Assembly: GCA_964548535.1 (NCBI GenBank)
Contig: CAZJRQ010000031.1
Span: forward strand, 1 to 27,036
DNA from: CAZJRQ01 sp964548535
GTDB taxonomy: Bacteria; Bacillota; Clostridia; Oscillospirales; Ruminococcaceae
DNA: 27,036 nt
Reading direction: 5' to 3'
The notes under the pieces are model-generated. The model did no database searches. It was not told where the DNA came from and worked only from the letters and a program-made list of their open reading frames with translations. Below are positions 13,776-22,272 of this stretch, piece by piece. Each line of letters begins with the position of its first letter. Within the stretch, counting starts at the first letter, position 1. The position numbers and the translations under genes were made by a program.

Positions 13776-14129
13776 ATGCGTGGTAATCTGAAAGACAACC
13801 AGGCTAAGCTCGACAGCTACGAGAAGTCTATTAAGGCAGCTCTCGAACGTAAACGCAAGGTCATCATGGAGAGCAAGCAAATCGCTTACGATATGCTCTC
13901 TGAACTTTACGGCTTAGAGGGACAGGAGCTTGTCGATACTGCAACCATAGAGCATACGCTGATCGGTAAGCTGACCGCAAGCGGTATGACCTATGACCAG
14001 ATCGCAGAGCTTGCTGACGATAGCTCTGCCGATGCCGGCAGCGATGAGGACGATGATTCCGACAGCAACGATAATGCTGATTATCAGACTACGTTTTTCG
14101 ATAACAAGCACACTCCGTATTCGGATTAA
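13776..14129 (+). CDS. Hypothetical acidic 117-aa protein of the IME
   Basis: I do not recognise the family. Residues 1-50 are a charged amphipathic helix (YEKSIKAALERKRKVIMESKQ, then IAYDMLSELYG). Residues 55-80 look like a small HTH-like unit (LIGKLTASGMTYDQIAELAD). The last 35 residues are an acidic Asp/Ser tail. The start has a strong AGGTGATGTG site. It lies two genes before the large recombinase in the same direction with GC like that gene. I infer an element-maintenance or regulatory role, perhaps a directionality or copy-number factor, but there is no direct evidence. Confidence 0.6.
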   Translation: MRGNLKDNQAKLDSYEKSIKAALERKRKVIMESKQIAYDMLSELYGLEGQELVDTATIEHTLIGKLTASGMTYDQIAELADDSSADAGSDEDDDSDSNDNADYQTTFFDNKHTPYSD

Positions 14130-14289
14130 CATATATCCGACAACAAGACGATAGCTGTGAGAGGGGCGGCAGCAATGCCGTTCCGCACGGCTATATTCAC
14201 AAACAACAACCATGAGGGTGATAGATAAAAAGCGAAGCCCTCAGACCTATAAGCGTAGATATAGATAAGCTAAAGGAGATAAATTCGCT

Positions 14290-14499
14290 ATGAAACAGAA
14301 AACTATGCAGGAGCTGAATGAGCAGTATAAAGACTGCCCCCAGCGTGAAAATGAATATACTGTCTGCGGACAGAAGATGATCGTGGTGAGCCACTTCATC
14401 GGGGATAAAGACCTTGACGATGAGCTTTACCGACTTGCGTTCGACAGGGCGCTCAACGAGGTACTGAACAAACCTATCCCAAGCTGTAAAAGTGTCTGA
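14290..14499 (+). CDS. TnpW-like small transposon protein
   Basis: The 69-aa protein has the form of transposon-encoded TnpW-type proteins: a charged N-terminus (MKQKTMQELNEQYKDC), a strand pair CGQKMIVVSHFIG, and an amphipathic helix DLDDELYRLAFDRALNEVL. Such genes occur next to TnpX-type serine recombinases in Tn4451-like elements. Their biochemical role is not established. The start is ATG 14290, with AAAGGAG upstream. The 160 bases before it hold a small hairpin and an 18-codon open frame (14212-14268) that I do not call. The gene ends 17 bases before the recombinase promoter. Confidence 0.5.
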   Translation: MKQKTMQELNEQYKDCPQRENEYTVCGQKMIVVSHFIGDKDLDDELYRLAFDRALNEVLNKPIPSCKSV

Positions 14500-14515
14500 A
14501 TTTTCCAGAAAACAC

Positions 14516-14565
14516 TTGCTTTTATCGGTGGTGCGCGCTATAATGGGTGTATTACCGATAAAAGC
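14516..14565 (+). promoter_or_regulatory. Recombinase promoter embedded in a perfect 12-base inverted repeat
   Basis: TTGCTT (14516-14521), 17 bases, and TATAAT (14539-14544) form the promoter of the large recombinase. A perfect inverted repeat brackets it: GCTTTTATCGGT (14518-14529) overlaps the -35, and ACCGATAAAAGC (14554-14565) lies in the leader just before GGAGG. The layout suggests tight repression, perhaps by the recombinase or TnpW-like protein, or a leader hairpin. Confidence 0.7.
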
Positions 14566-14588
14566 TGCTTTGGAGGAAAGGAGTGTTT

Positions 14589-16214
14589 ATGTTACCAAAG
14601 CAGGATAATTACAAGGTGGGTATCTACCTCCGCTTGTCTAAGGACGATGAGCGACAGGGAGAATCCCTCTCAATCGAAAACCAGAGACGAGTCCTCACAA
14701 ACTATGTAAACGAACAGGGCTGGTCTATCTATGACGAGTATGTTGATGACGGAATTTCGGGCGTGTCTTTTGACCGCCCAGGGGTCCAGAGAATGCTCGA
14801 TGATGCAAAGGCAGGCAGGATCAATCTTATCATCTGCAAGGATATGAGCCGTTTCGGAAGAAACTATATCCAGGTCGGACAGTATGTAGATTACCTGTTC
14901 CCGATGTACAATATCCGTTTCATTGCACTGACCGACAACATTGATACGCTCAACAGCGACAGTGCTTCAATGGATATGCTCCCGATCATGAATGTTTTTA
15001 ATGAGTGGTACGCTGCCAACACTTCAAAGAAGCTCCGTGCCGTGTTTGAGAGCAATGCAAGGTCGGGCAAGTATAAATGCACCTACTGTGCATACGGCTA
15101 TTTTAAGAGCGATGACGGCTTTAATACTCCGATCATTGATCCGTATGCCGCCGCTATCGTCCGCCGTATCTTTGAGATGAGGGCAAAGGGCTTCAACCCG
15201 AAAAAGATAGCCGATATTCTCAATGCAGAGCATATCCCCACGCCGTCCGATTATCAGTATCAGCGACTTGGCAAACCAAATCCCCATAACACCTCACATC
15301 TGTGGGGCAACATCAATGTTCAGCGTATTCTGAAAAATCCGATCTACCTCGGCAAACTCGCTCAACTGCGTACTACCTCGGTGAGCTACAAAAACCACAA
15401 GATGATTCAGAAACGCCCGGAGGATTGGGCGGTGGTCGAAAACAACCACGAACCTATCATCACGCAGGAGCTGTGGGACAAGTGCCGTGAGATCGACAGA
15501 TCGGTGAGCCAGGGCAAGCGTGACCATAAGGGTGTTACTGCTCCGCTTTCGGGTTTCCTTTACTGCGATTCCTGCGGTTCAAAAATGCGGCAGCACAACG
15601 GCGGCAAGGGCTGTAAGCCTGCCTACACCTGTGGTCTGCATAGCCGCTGTGGCGGTGATGTGTGTTCTACGCACTTCATCAAGCAGTATCTTATTGAAGC
15701 CACGGTGCTTGCGGATATTCAAGCGAAAAGCCGTATGGTACTGCGTGAAGCAGATGCAAAAGCAAGGTTTATGGCATACAAGTCCAGACAGCACGAAAGC
15801 CGTTCCGCTGAGGAAAAGAAGCGTGAAGCTGAGGTCAGGAAAAGACTTGATGAGCTTGACAAGCTGATTCAGGGTATCTATGAGGATAAAGTCCTCGGTC
15901 GTGTTCCCGAAGAGGTTTGTATCAATCTGCTTGAAAAGTACAGCACCGAAAAGAAGTCGCTCTCTGCGGAGTACGAAGTGATCTTGGAGCGTGAAAAGAC
16001 TGACAAGCAGGACGAAGCCGATGTGGACGAGTTCATGAGCCGTCTGCGTAAGTATGCAGGAGCTACGGAGCTTACAAGAGAGATGTGCCTTGATCTGATC
16101 GGCTATGTGACCGTTGACAAGAACACGGGTGATCGTTCAAAGCCCCGAAAAATCCATATCTATTACAAGTTCCTTGATAAGGAGCTTGCTGACAAGCATA
16201 ACGCCCTTGCGTGA
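14589..16214 (+). CDS. Large serine recombinase (TnpX-like integrase of the IME)
   Basis: The 541-aa protein should integrate and excise the element. It has a catalytic domain (residues 8-155) with GIYLRLSKDD (nucleophile Ser17), GISGVSFDRPG and KDMSRFGRNYIQVGQYVDY. The recombinase domain is at about 190-300 (YGYFKSDD, PYAAAIVRRIFEM, WGNINVQRILKNPIYLG). A zinc ribbon follows near 325-365 (CDSCGSKM, then YTCGLHSRCGGDVC), then a coiled coil at about 400-470. The C-terminal segment is DUF4368-like (REMCLDLIGYVTV, then IHIYYKFLD). The start chosen is ATG 14589, five bases after AAAGGAG; GTG 14583 is possible. It ends 53 bases from the right element end, the usual place for an integrase. It should act on the att sites at 1758 and 16267. 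Confidence 0.93.
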   Translation: MLPKQDNYKVGIYLRLSKDDERQGESLSIENQRRVLTNYVNEQGWSIYDEYVDDGISGVSFDRPGVQRMLDDAKAGRINLIICKDMSRFGRNYIQVGQYVDYLFPMYNIRFIALTDNIDTLNSDSASMDMLPIMNVFNEWYAANTSKKLRAVFESNARSGKYKCTYCAYGYFKSDDGFNTPIIDPYAAAIVRRIFEMRAKGFNPKKIADILNAEHIPTPSDYQYQRLGKPNPHNTSHLWGNINVQRILKNPIYLGKLAQLRTTSVSYKNHKMIQKRPEDWAVVENNHEPIITQELWDKCREIDRSVSQGKRDHKGVTAPLSGFLYCDSCGSKMRQHNGGKGCKPAYTCGLHSRCGGDVCSTHFIKQYLIEATVLADIQAKSRMVLREADAKARFMAYKSRQHESRSAEEKKREAEVRKRLDELDKLIQGIYEDKVLGRVPEEVCINLLEKYSTEKKSLSAEYEVILEREKTDKQDEADVDEFMSRLRKYAGATELTREMCLDLIGYVTVDKNTGDRSKPRKIHIYYKFLDKELADKHNALA

Positions 16215-16228
16215 GTGAGGGCGGTTTA
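16202..16228 (+). terminator. Weak terminator at the recombinase stop
   Basis: The stem CGCCCT (16202-16207) / AGGGCG (16218-16223) has the recombinase TGA in its loop and is followed by GTTTATT. The T-run is poor, so it may only slow transcription toward the ICE genes that run the other way. Confidence 0.4.
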
Positions 16229-16243
16229 TTCCAACAATTTATA

Positions 16244-16267
16244 GTGTCCATAAGTGTTCCTTACATT
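16244..16267. other. Right attachment site of the IME (half-site plus core)
   Basis: The half-site 16244-16265 begins GTGTCC and ends TTACA, followed by the TT core at 16266-16267. Beyond the core the host gene resumes (LNxVYF side of DUF4366). It agrees with the inverted left half-site at 14 of 22 positions. Confidence 0.75.
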
Positions 16268-16696
16268 GTTTAGAAAATAGACAGTGTTTGAGCCATTGCC
16301 TTGTTCATCAACAGTGGTGTAGTCAATTAATATGTAGAACACATTTTCATTTCTAGTAGTAACAGCAATAAATTGCATTTCACTACTTTGATGTATAATC
16401 TTCTGTTCTTTTACGAGCGAAGCGTTTCCTTCAAGTAGATTTTTTTCAATTTCTGAATCAGTAGCATTATTACTATCGTTATCCTTGTCCTTATCTTCTA
16501 CAATTGAACTAAGGTCAGCTTCGCTGCTGTCCTCTGGAGCTTTGCTTTCTGATGCGCTTTCTGATGCGGTTACAGGTTGTGCATTTGAATTATTATTATC
16601 ATCCTCGTTGGAATTGTCGGCGTAGACACATACCGTAGTAGACAAAGTAACTAAAGTAATTGCTAACAGGGTTGCACATAATTTACGTATTTTCAT
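16268..16696 (-). pseudogene. DUF4366 (CD1107-like) ICE protein, N-terminal fragment
   Basis: This is the 5' part of the interrupted gene (143 codons). A signal peptide (KIRKLCATLLAITLVTLSTT, then VCVYA) is followed by a low-complexity Asp/Asn/Ser region. Then comes the conserved family core: KEQKIIHQSSEMQFIAVTTR, then NVFYILIDYTT and NTVYFLN. The frame continues 13 foreign codons into the element and stops at 16226. In intact relatives the sequence proceeds to a VxExDLxxL segment, which here sits at 1757-1730. The fragment still has its start and ribosome site, overlapping the DUF4315 gene end by 14 bases. A truncated, secreted rather than membrane-anchored 156-aa product could therefore still be made. 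The effect on conjugation is unknown. Confidence 0.85.
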
Positions 16697-16982
16697 TTTT
16701 TATTTCCTCCTTAAGTGTTTTTTGTGGCTCAGATATTAAATCTTGTATATCTGATTTAGAAAGTCCAGATTGCTTAATTAGCTTTCCAAGTTCAATGATA
16801 GAATTTAGCTCGTCAACGGAAAGGTCTTGATTTTTAACAACATCAAACTTAGCATCCTGCTCAAGTTGTTGTTTTTGTTTTAGACATTCTCTTTTTTCAA
16901 TTAAAATATCCCTTGATTTTTTATCAAGTTCTTCAATTCTTGCTTCAAGCCTGTCTATCTTTTTTCGAATTGTTGTAGACAT
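16683..16982 (-). CDS. DUF4315 family coiled-coil protein
   Basis: The 99-aa protein is mostly a coiled coil (IRKKIDRLEARIEELDKKSR, then ILIEKRECLKQKQQLEQDA) followed by LSVDELNSIIELGKLIKQSG. This matches the small DUF4315 proteins that precede DUF4366 in CTn/Tn1549-type elements. The start is ATG 16982, just after AAAGGAGAG. A longer frame reaching 17012 would begin inside the palindrome and has no ribosome site. Its stop overlaps the DUF4366 start by 14 bases, so the pair is probably co-translated. It has no assigned function beyond its conserved place in the conjugation operon. Confidence 0.75.
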   Translation of the reverse strand: MSTTIRKKIDRLEARIEELDKKSRDILIEKRECLKQKQQLEQDAKFDVVKNQDLSVDELNSIIELGKLIKQSGLSKSDIQDLISEPQKTLKEEIKNENT

Positions 16983-16999
16983 ATTTTCTCTCCTTTTAT

Positions 17000-17024
17000 A
17001 CCTTTGCCCCACTGGGGCAGAAGT
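17000..17024. repeat. ICE palindrome copy 3
   Basis: The core CCCC-A-C-T-GGGG is centred on 17012, with arms ACCTTTG and CAGAAGT (two mismatches, one a G-T pair). It lies between the stop of the M23-like gene (17029) and the DUF4315 ribosome site, so the mRNA would form a hairpin about 10 bases before AAAGGAG. Confidence 0.7.
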
Positions 17025-17028
17025 TATT

Positions 17029-19854
17029 TTAATAATTAATCAGTAATAGTGGGTCTACAGGTTCGGCATGGTGTGTCCAACTTAAACCATATCTAACTTC
17101 AACTTTAATATGAATATAGTCTACTGTTGCTGCATCATTTTTACCGCTAATTTCATCACAAAAACGTGAGTTAGTTGATTTGCCGATATAGGCACCTGCG
17201 TCAAATTCGTCACCAACATTCATATTTGTGCTTACATTGTAATAGGTGACTCGTATTTTTCTGCCTTTATCGTGCCATAAATCAACCTTTGCTGTTGATT
17301 CAATAACAATTTTCTTTTTGTTACTGCTAATTGATGTTATTTTACCTTTTACCATAGAATACACATTGCTGTTGCTATTACACGCTATATCAACACCTTT
17401 ATGGCATTTGTTTAAACTGCAATGTGATTCTTGCTCCCAATACTGAATATCCCAACCATAACGGTTGTAGATGAGGTTGTTACTAAGAAGATAACGAATA
17501 CCGTAAGCATCGCCAAGTGGTGAAGCAATAGATTGATGATTGCCTAGTAACGGTTCCTCGCCATCTTCACCCTCGCTTAAAAATTTATAATATTCAATTC
17601 TTTCAGCAGAACGTTCTTTTTCTTTTAACAATTTAATTATTGCATCATCAAAAGAACGTATGCGACGTATGTTGTAATACAACGTGCATTGCTCAACCCA
17701 CTCATTACGTCGATAGAACGATATAAGGCACTTATCGCCAATGCTGTCATTAAACATTTTGCTATCGTCAGGAGTAACAGTGTAGTATATTTGATAATCG
17801 GGAAAGCCCCAATAACCTCTGTCAACCCAATCATCACCATCCCAGTGACCGTATTCGCTGAAACTACCATCTTTCAATTGATAAAATCCATCCCTTGAAT
17901 TACCGGATGGGTCTATAATTTTTAATCGCTGGTCTTGTACATACCAACCAGTCCGTTTGTCGTTATCATTTACATTCAAAATTTCGAAGTTATTGTTAAA
18001 ATGCACACAGCCATTTTCGTCTAAGAAATCGTTGATTTCTGACGGATAACCTTCTGGTACAAAGTAATTCCAATAAACTTTACTTTTATCAACTAACCAA
18101 TAAGAACCACATTCGGGATAAAAAGTGTAATTGTTTAATTGTTCCCAATGACCCTCATATTCGTAGTAATGCTGAAACTCATACTCATATTCAAATAATT
18201 TGGTTAATAACGTTTCTATTATAAAACCACTAATACTATCTTCATATTCCCAGTATGCAACATCATCTAATGACGTACTACTGTCAGAGAAATCATAAAA
18301 GTATGCACATAAAAATGATAATAATTTCCAGCTGTCATAATCATAGTTTGTTGTATATGGAAAGTAGTTAGAGTAGCCATATACAATTTCATCAGGATTT
18401 CTATTATAGTCTGATGTATCAATACCGAAATATTGGAGAGCAGATTTCCAGCTGTTTGAATTAACTTTATGTACTTTTTCTTTATATTCCTGCGATATTT
18501 TAGTGTAATACTCAATTGATTTTGACAAATCATTATCCTTAGCGGTATATGTACCCATTACAAAAGCTGTATTGGAAAAAATACCGGCAAATAAAGAAAA
18601 AACCATAAGTGCAATTAATATGTATGCAATAACAGGAATAAAGGCTATTCCAACTTTTTTTGCTATATCCATAAGTCCTGATTTTATCATGTTTTGAGCA
18701 GATGATAATTTGTTAGCTGCATTAACTACTGCTGAAACTTTGCCAAATTTACCAAACTTGCCGATGCCTTTGTTGGTATTGTATTTTCGTTTTTTAGACT
18801 TTGCTTTTGATTTGCTTTGCAATTTTGCTTTTTGTGCTTGAAGTTTACCTTGGCTTTTACTTTGCTTTCTTTTTAATTTTGAATCTTTCTTTTTTGCCTT
18901 TTTAATTTTGTTTTGTTTCTGATTCTTTATAGTTTCAGAAACTATAGCCACACCTTTGTCAGCTGCTTTCATAAAATCATTATTATTATCAGCATTAGCT
19001 GCTTTTCTCCAACCGCTAGTTAATGCTTTACGTGCTGCATAATTAAATGGTTTGAAAATTAAAAAGCCAGGGTCGGAAAACTTTTTAATTGCTGCTTGAT
19101 TTTTAGTGCTTTTCCTAAAACTTGCGGTTGACTTTTTAGAAAACTTTTGGAATTTCTTAAAATCTTTTTTTTTAGATTTATATAATTCTTTTCTTCTCCT
19201 AAAAACCTGTTTTTGAACATTAGTCTTATTCGATACTTTAAAGGATTTTTTTTGTTCTTTAAAAACTTGTTTTTTTTCAGAAAAATATACTTTTTGCTGA
19301 GTTAAGTTACTTTTGTTTTTTGCTTCAGTGAACTTAAGATTGTTCTTGCGTTTCACAAATTCTTTTTTTTCAAACTTATAATTTTTCTTGGATTTTCGAT
19401 GTGATGAAAGACCATTAGCAGCATCCTTTAAGAAACCACCAGCCATTAAAATTCCACGACTAGTATCATCTACAGAATTTCGAACAAAATCATTTTGCAA
19501 TTTTCTTTTAAGTTTAAACCCAACATGACTGCTAATTTTTAATGCTCCATTTTCGGCAGTTAGAGCAGTTTTAACCGTTAGATTTTTAGCATGACGTATA
19601 AATGTATTACTGCCCTTTACAACACCTAAAGCAACGTGACCTTTTACAGTAGTTGGCTGTTTCGATTTAAGGTATTTTTGCATTGAAGGAACATCGCCTA
19701 TAAATCTGTTTTCAAAAAATCCAACAGTTTTATGTATTACTCCACTTTGTTTCTGAGTGTAAACTTTATTTCTTTCAAAATTTATAGTAGTTTTGAAAGT
19801 ACCACTTTCCGTTTGATGCCTATTAAAATTTATTTGAGTTCGCTTTTTTAACAT
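17029..19854 (-). CDS. Large conjugation membrane protein with a degenerate M23 peptidase domain
   Basis: The 941-aa protein occupies the slot after VirB4 where CTn/Tn1549-type elements carry a cell-wall hydrolase (VirB1-like). Residues 1-390 are very basic, Lys/Phe-rich and partly coiled, presumably cytoplasmic. One membrane segment follows (about 395-425, GIAFIPVIAYILIALMVFSL). An outer region then has a Tyr/Trp-rich middle. The C-terminus (about 775-941) resembles lysostaphin-type M23 domains: HKGVDIA supplies the H-x3-D ligands and VYSMVKGKI the strand. The usual H-x-H is YIHIKV here, so the first, catalytic, His is Tyr, and the Y-x-H-L site is YYNVS. I infer reduced or lost hydrolase activity. 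The start is ATG 19854 behind AGAGGTGG; a TTG one codon earlier is less likely. Confidence 0.8.
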   Translation of the reverse strand: MLKKRTQINFNRHQTESGTFKTTINFERNKVYTQKQSGVIHKTVGFFENRFIGDVPSMQKYLKSKQPTTVKGHVALGVVKGSNTFIRHAKNLTVKTALTAENGALKISSHVGFKLKRKLQNDFVRNSVDDTSRGILMAGGFLKDAANGLSSHRKSKKNYKFEKKEFVKRKNNLKFTEAKNKSNLTQQKVYFSEKKQVFKEQKKSFKVSNKTNVQKQVFRRRKELYKSKKKDFKKFQKFSKKSTASFRKSTKNQAAIKKFSDPGFLIFKPFNYAARKALTSGWRKAANADNNNDFMKAADKGVAIVSETIKNQKQNKIKKAKKKDSKLKRKQSKSQGKLQAQKAKLQSKSKAKSKKRKYNTNKGIGKFGKFGKVSAVVNAANKLSSAQNMIKSGLMDIAKKVGIAFIPVIAYILIALMVFSLFAGIFSNTAFVMGTYTAKDNDLSKSIEYYTKISQEYKEKVHKVNSNSWKSALQYFGIDTSDYNRNPDEIVYGYSNYFPYTTNYDYDSWKLLSFLCAYFYDFSDSSTSLDDVAYWEYEDSISGFIIETLLTKLFEYEYEFQHYYEYEGHWEQLNNYTFYPECGSYWLVDKSKVYWNYFVPEGYPSEINDFLDENGCVHFNNNFEILNVNDNDKRTGWYVQDQRLKIIDPSGNSRDGFYQLKDGSFSEYGHWDGDDWVDRGYWGFPDYQIYYTVTPDDSKMFNDSIGDKCLISFYRRNEWVEQCTLYYNIRRIRSFDDAIIKLLKEKERSAERIEYYKFLSEGEDGEEPLLGNHQSIASPLGDAYGIRYLLSNNLIYNRYGWDIQYWEQESHCSLNKCHKGVDIACNSNSNVYSMVKGKITSISSNKKKIVIESTAKVDLWHDKGRKIRVTYYNVSTNMNVGDEFDAGAYIGKSTNSRFCDEISGKNDAATVDYIHIKVEVRYGLSWTHHAEPVDPLLLINY

Positions 19855-19865
19855 CAAACCACCTC

Positions 19866-22265
19866 TTAAACTGTTTTTGATTCATTTGGATTAGTTGTCA
19901 TTAACGAATACATAACCGTATCACGAGGGAACTCGTCCTTGAATGGTAATATAGTATCACCGAAGCGTATAAGTCCCTTGCCTTGTCCACTATTTGTTAC
20001 ATACTGTATTTGTTCTTGTGAAATATGTAACTTATCCGCTAATATCTCTCTATCACCGGCAGACTGATTTAATATATATACAAAATCTGAATTATCAAAA
20101 ATGTTTTCAATTTCTTGTGACAGTAATAAGTCCTTAACATTTTGCGTAATTCCAGTTGGCATACCTCCCCATTTTCTAAAACGTTTCCACATTTCAGTAG
20201 AATATTTCGCCGTTTGCGCATCTTTAAGCAATAAATGAAATTCGTCCATATAGTATCTTGTAGCTTTTTTACCACGATTTATAGCAACTCTGCTCCATAC
20301 TACATCTTGCAGTATTAGCATACCTAATTTTTTCAATTGATTACCTAAATCTTTAATATCAAAACAAACAAGTCTGTTATTAACATCAACATTTGTGCGA
20401 TGATTAAAAACGTTCTGTGAGCCTGTAACGTACATTTCCAATGAATTGGCAACTCTACTTGCTTTTTCTCCAACTTGATTAAATTCTTCTAACAAATCGC
20501 TTAAGAGTGGCATTGTTTCTGGAGTAGGATTGGTGTTAAAAAATCTATTGTAAATCTGCCGAACACATCGATCTATTACCGAGCGTTCCTCAGCTGTAAT
20601 TCCCCCACCGCCGACTATAAGCTCCATTAGTGATATAATAAAATCGGATTTCATTGAAATAGGATTTTCATCTATATTTATGTCTTCAATAATAATATCC
20701 ATAGGATTTATATGTTGTTTACTATTTGAACTAATTTTAATTACTTGACCTTTTAATTTATGGACAAGAGGATAATATTCCCCCTCTGGATCGCATATTA
20801 AAATATCGTCATTGGTTTTCAAAAAGCAATCAAATATTTCCCTTTTGACACTAAAAGACTTACCAGAGCCTGGTGTACCTAACACCAAGCCATTAGGATT
20901 TTTAAGCATTTTTCTATCTGCAAAAATCATGTTGTTTGATAAACTATTAAGTCCATAATATGCAGCAATGTTTATGCTAGAAAATAGCTCTTGTGATGTA
21001 AATGGTACAAACGCTGCTATTTCAGATGTTGTAATTGCTCTATTTATTTGAACTGTATTATATCCTAAAGCTAATGATGAACCGAGTGCTTGCTCTTGAA
21101 TATATTCCAATTCGGAGATTTTACAATTGTTTTTTTGAGTAATACGCTTTAAAAGCTCTTGCTGTAATTTCATATTTTTTTTGCTTTCAGCATAGTTTTT
21201 TATTGTTAATGTGATATTAAATAATCGTTCGTTTTTGCTATTTAAATCAGCTAACATATTTTCTAACTCTTCAATATACATTGTAATGTCTGGTGGTAAA
21301 ATATCAGGATCCCAACCACCTTTTATAGCTTTCTTCTGCTCATCTATTTTCATTTGCTCCACATCTCTTTTTTTTGCTCTAATAAATTTTAGAGCTTCGA
21401 TTTGGTCAAAAGGCTTGACGTGGATATTTAAGGAAAACAAATGACTTTGTGACAGATAATCATATAGTATTTCGTCAGAAAGCTCACCAGCTAATATATT
21501 AATAGTATTTATAGAACCGTAGCAATTGCTCATCTCAAAATAGTCTTTATAAAACTTTATAAATTGTGGAGCGATAAAATCTTTAGTACTAGCTCCTGTC
21601 TTTGCACGATAATTCCAGTCAAACAAAAATGGATTATTTGAAAAAGGATTTAGTGTCTTATATAAAACTTGCAGTCGCTCTTTGCCTTTTAAAATTTCCC
21701 CCTTAACTCCAATATTTTCAAGCATGGCTATTATTTCATCACCGATACTATTTAGTCTTGGTCTTGCAGATTTTAAGTCATCAGCTTCAATGCCAAATGT
21801 AATGAATTTTTTAATAACTCGACCGTTTGTACCTTGAATTAACTGATTTTTTAGCATTTCAGAATACTCTTTGCGAATATCATTAAAATCATCTTCCTGT
21901 GACGGAATATCTAATTCGCTTAATAAGTCTTCAACATTACTATTCTGATTTTCAAATGTAAGCTGAAATTTTATTGAATTATCAAAATAGTTAAGCAAAT
22001 CGCAATACTTGGAAAAGATGCTGTTTTTTTCGTCAAAAGTTGCAAGACGATAAGTTATATCATAAAACTGAACGGTTTTTGTAAAGTAATTTTCCGTAAC
22101 TTTGCAAATTCCGTCGCGGAACATATCTATATATGGAATTGCTTTTTGAGTGCTGTTTTTTGTTCCATTTTTCAATTCTGACATGCGATTTTTAATAACC
22201 TTTACTTCTTGTTTAGTCAACGCTACTTTTGCCTTTTTTGGAGTTTGTGCATTATTTTTCTTCAC
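19866..22265 (-). CDS. VirB4-like conjugation ATPase
   Basis: The 799-aa protein energises the type IV secretion channel at the inner face of the membrane. Walker A is GTPGSGKSFSVKRE (about residues 459-472). Next come DDILICDPEGEYYPLV (about 487-502), Walker B YYMDEFHLLL (about 668-677) and the distal GMPTGITQNVKDLL, typical of VirB4/TraE/ConE. The N-terminal 400 residues are the less conserved interaction part. The start is a GTG at 22265, seven bases after AGAGGTGA. It ends 11 bases before the M23-like gene and begins seven bases after PrgI. The order PrgI-VirB4-cell-wall protein is that of Gram-positive ICEs. All catalytic motifs are present, so it should be functional. Confidence 0.93.
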   Translation of the reverse strand: MKKNNAQTPKKAKVALTKQEVKVIKNRMSELKNGTKNSTQKAIPYIDMFRDGICKVTENYFTKTVQFYDITYRLATFDEKNSIFSKYCDLLNYFDNSIKFQLTFENQNSNVEDLLSELDIPSQEDDFNDIRKEYSEMLKNQLIQGTNGRVIKKFITFGIEADDLKSARPRLNSIGDEIIAMLENIGVKGEILKGKERLQVLYKTLNPFSNNPFLFDWNYRAKTGASTKDFIAPQFIKFYKDYFEMSNCYGSINTINILAGELSDEILYDYLSQSHLFSLNIHVKPFDQIEALKFIRAKKRDVEQMKIDEQKKAIKGGWDPDILPPDITMYIEELENMLADLNSKNERLFNITLTIKNYAESKKNMKLQQELLKRITQKNNCKISELEYIQEQALGSSLALGYNTVQINRAITTSEIAAFVPFTSQELFSSINIAAYYGLNSLSNNMIFADRKMLKNPNGLVLGTPGSGKSFSVKREIFDCFLKTNDDILICDPEGEYYPLVHKLKGQVIKISSNSKQHINPMDIIIEDINIDENPISMKSDFIISLMELIVGGGGITAEERSVIDRCVRQIYNRFFNTNPTPETMPLLSDLLEEFNQVGEKASRVANSLEMYVTGSQNVFNHRTNVDVNNRLVCFDIKDLGNQLKKLGMLILQDVVWSRVAINRGKKATRYYMDEFHLLLKDAQTAKYSTEMWKRFRKWGGMPTGITQNVKDLLLSQEIENIFDNSDFVYILNQSAGDREILADKLHISQEQIQYVTNSGQGKGLIRFGDTILPFKDEFPRDTVMYSLMTTNPNESKTV

Positions 22266-22272
22266 TTCAATT

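Larger units (their letters stand above)
1758..16267. mobile_element. 14.5-kb integrative mobilizable element with defence cargo, inserted in the DUF4366 gene
   Basis: The boundaries were found by rejoining the interrupted host gene. The left core is 1758-1759, the right core 16266-16267, and both read TT on the plus strand. The 22 bases inside each end (1760-1781 and 16244-16265) are imperfect inverted repeats: both have GTGTCC at the outer end and TTACA against the core, and 14 of 22 positions agree. The element carries, left to right, a small DUF6809-like gene, a defence operon, resolvase/relaxase/MobC on the minus strand, a hairpin-rich candidate oriT, an alpha/beta hydrolase, two small genes and a large serine recombinase ending 53 bases from the right end. 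It has mobilization genes but no type IV secretion genes, which is the definition of an IME. The nearest known type is Tn4451-like TnpX elements. The predicted AA/TT core differs from the GA reported for Tn4451. Confidence 0.85.

Noticed and set aside
14212..14268. 18-codon open frame (MRVIDKKRSPQTYKRRYR) before the TnpW-like gene
   Set aside because: It is very short and I see no clear ribosome site; it could be a leader peptide but cannot be supported.
1741..16300. Longer target-site duplication around the inserted element
   Set aside because: Only the two-base AA/TT core is shared at the two junctions, as expected for a serine recombinase rather than a DDE transposase.
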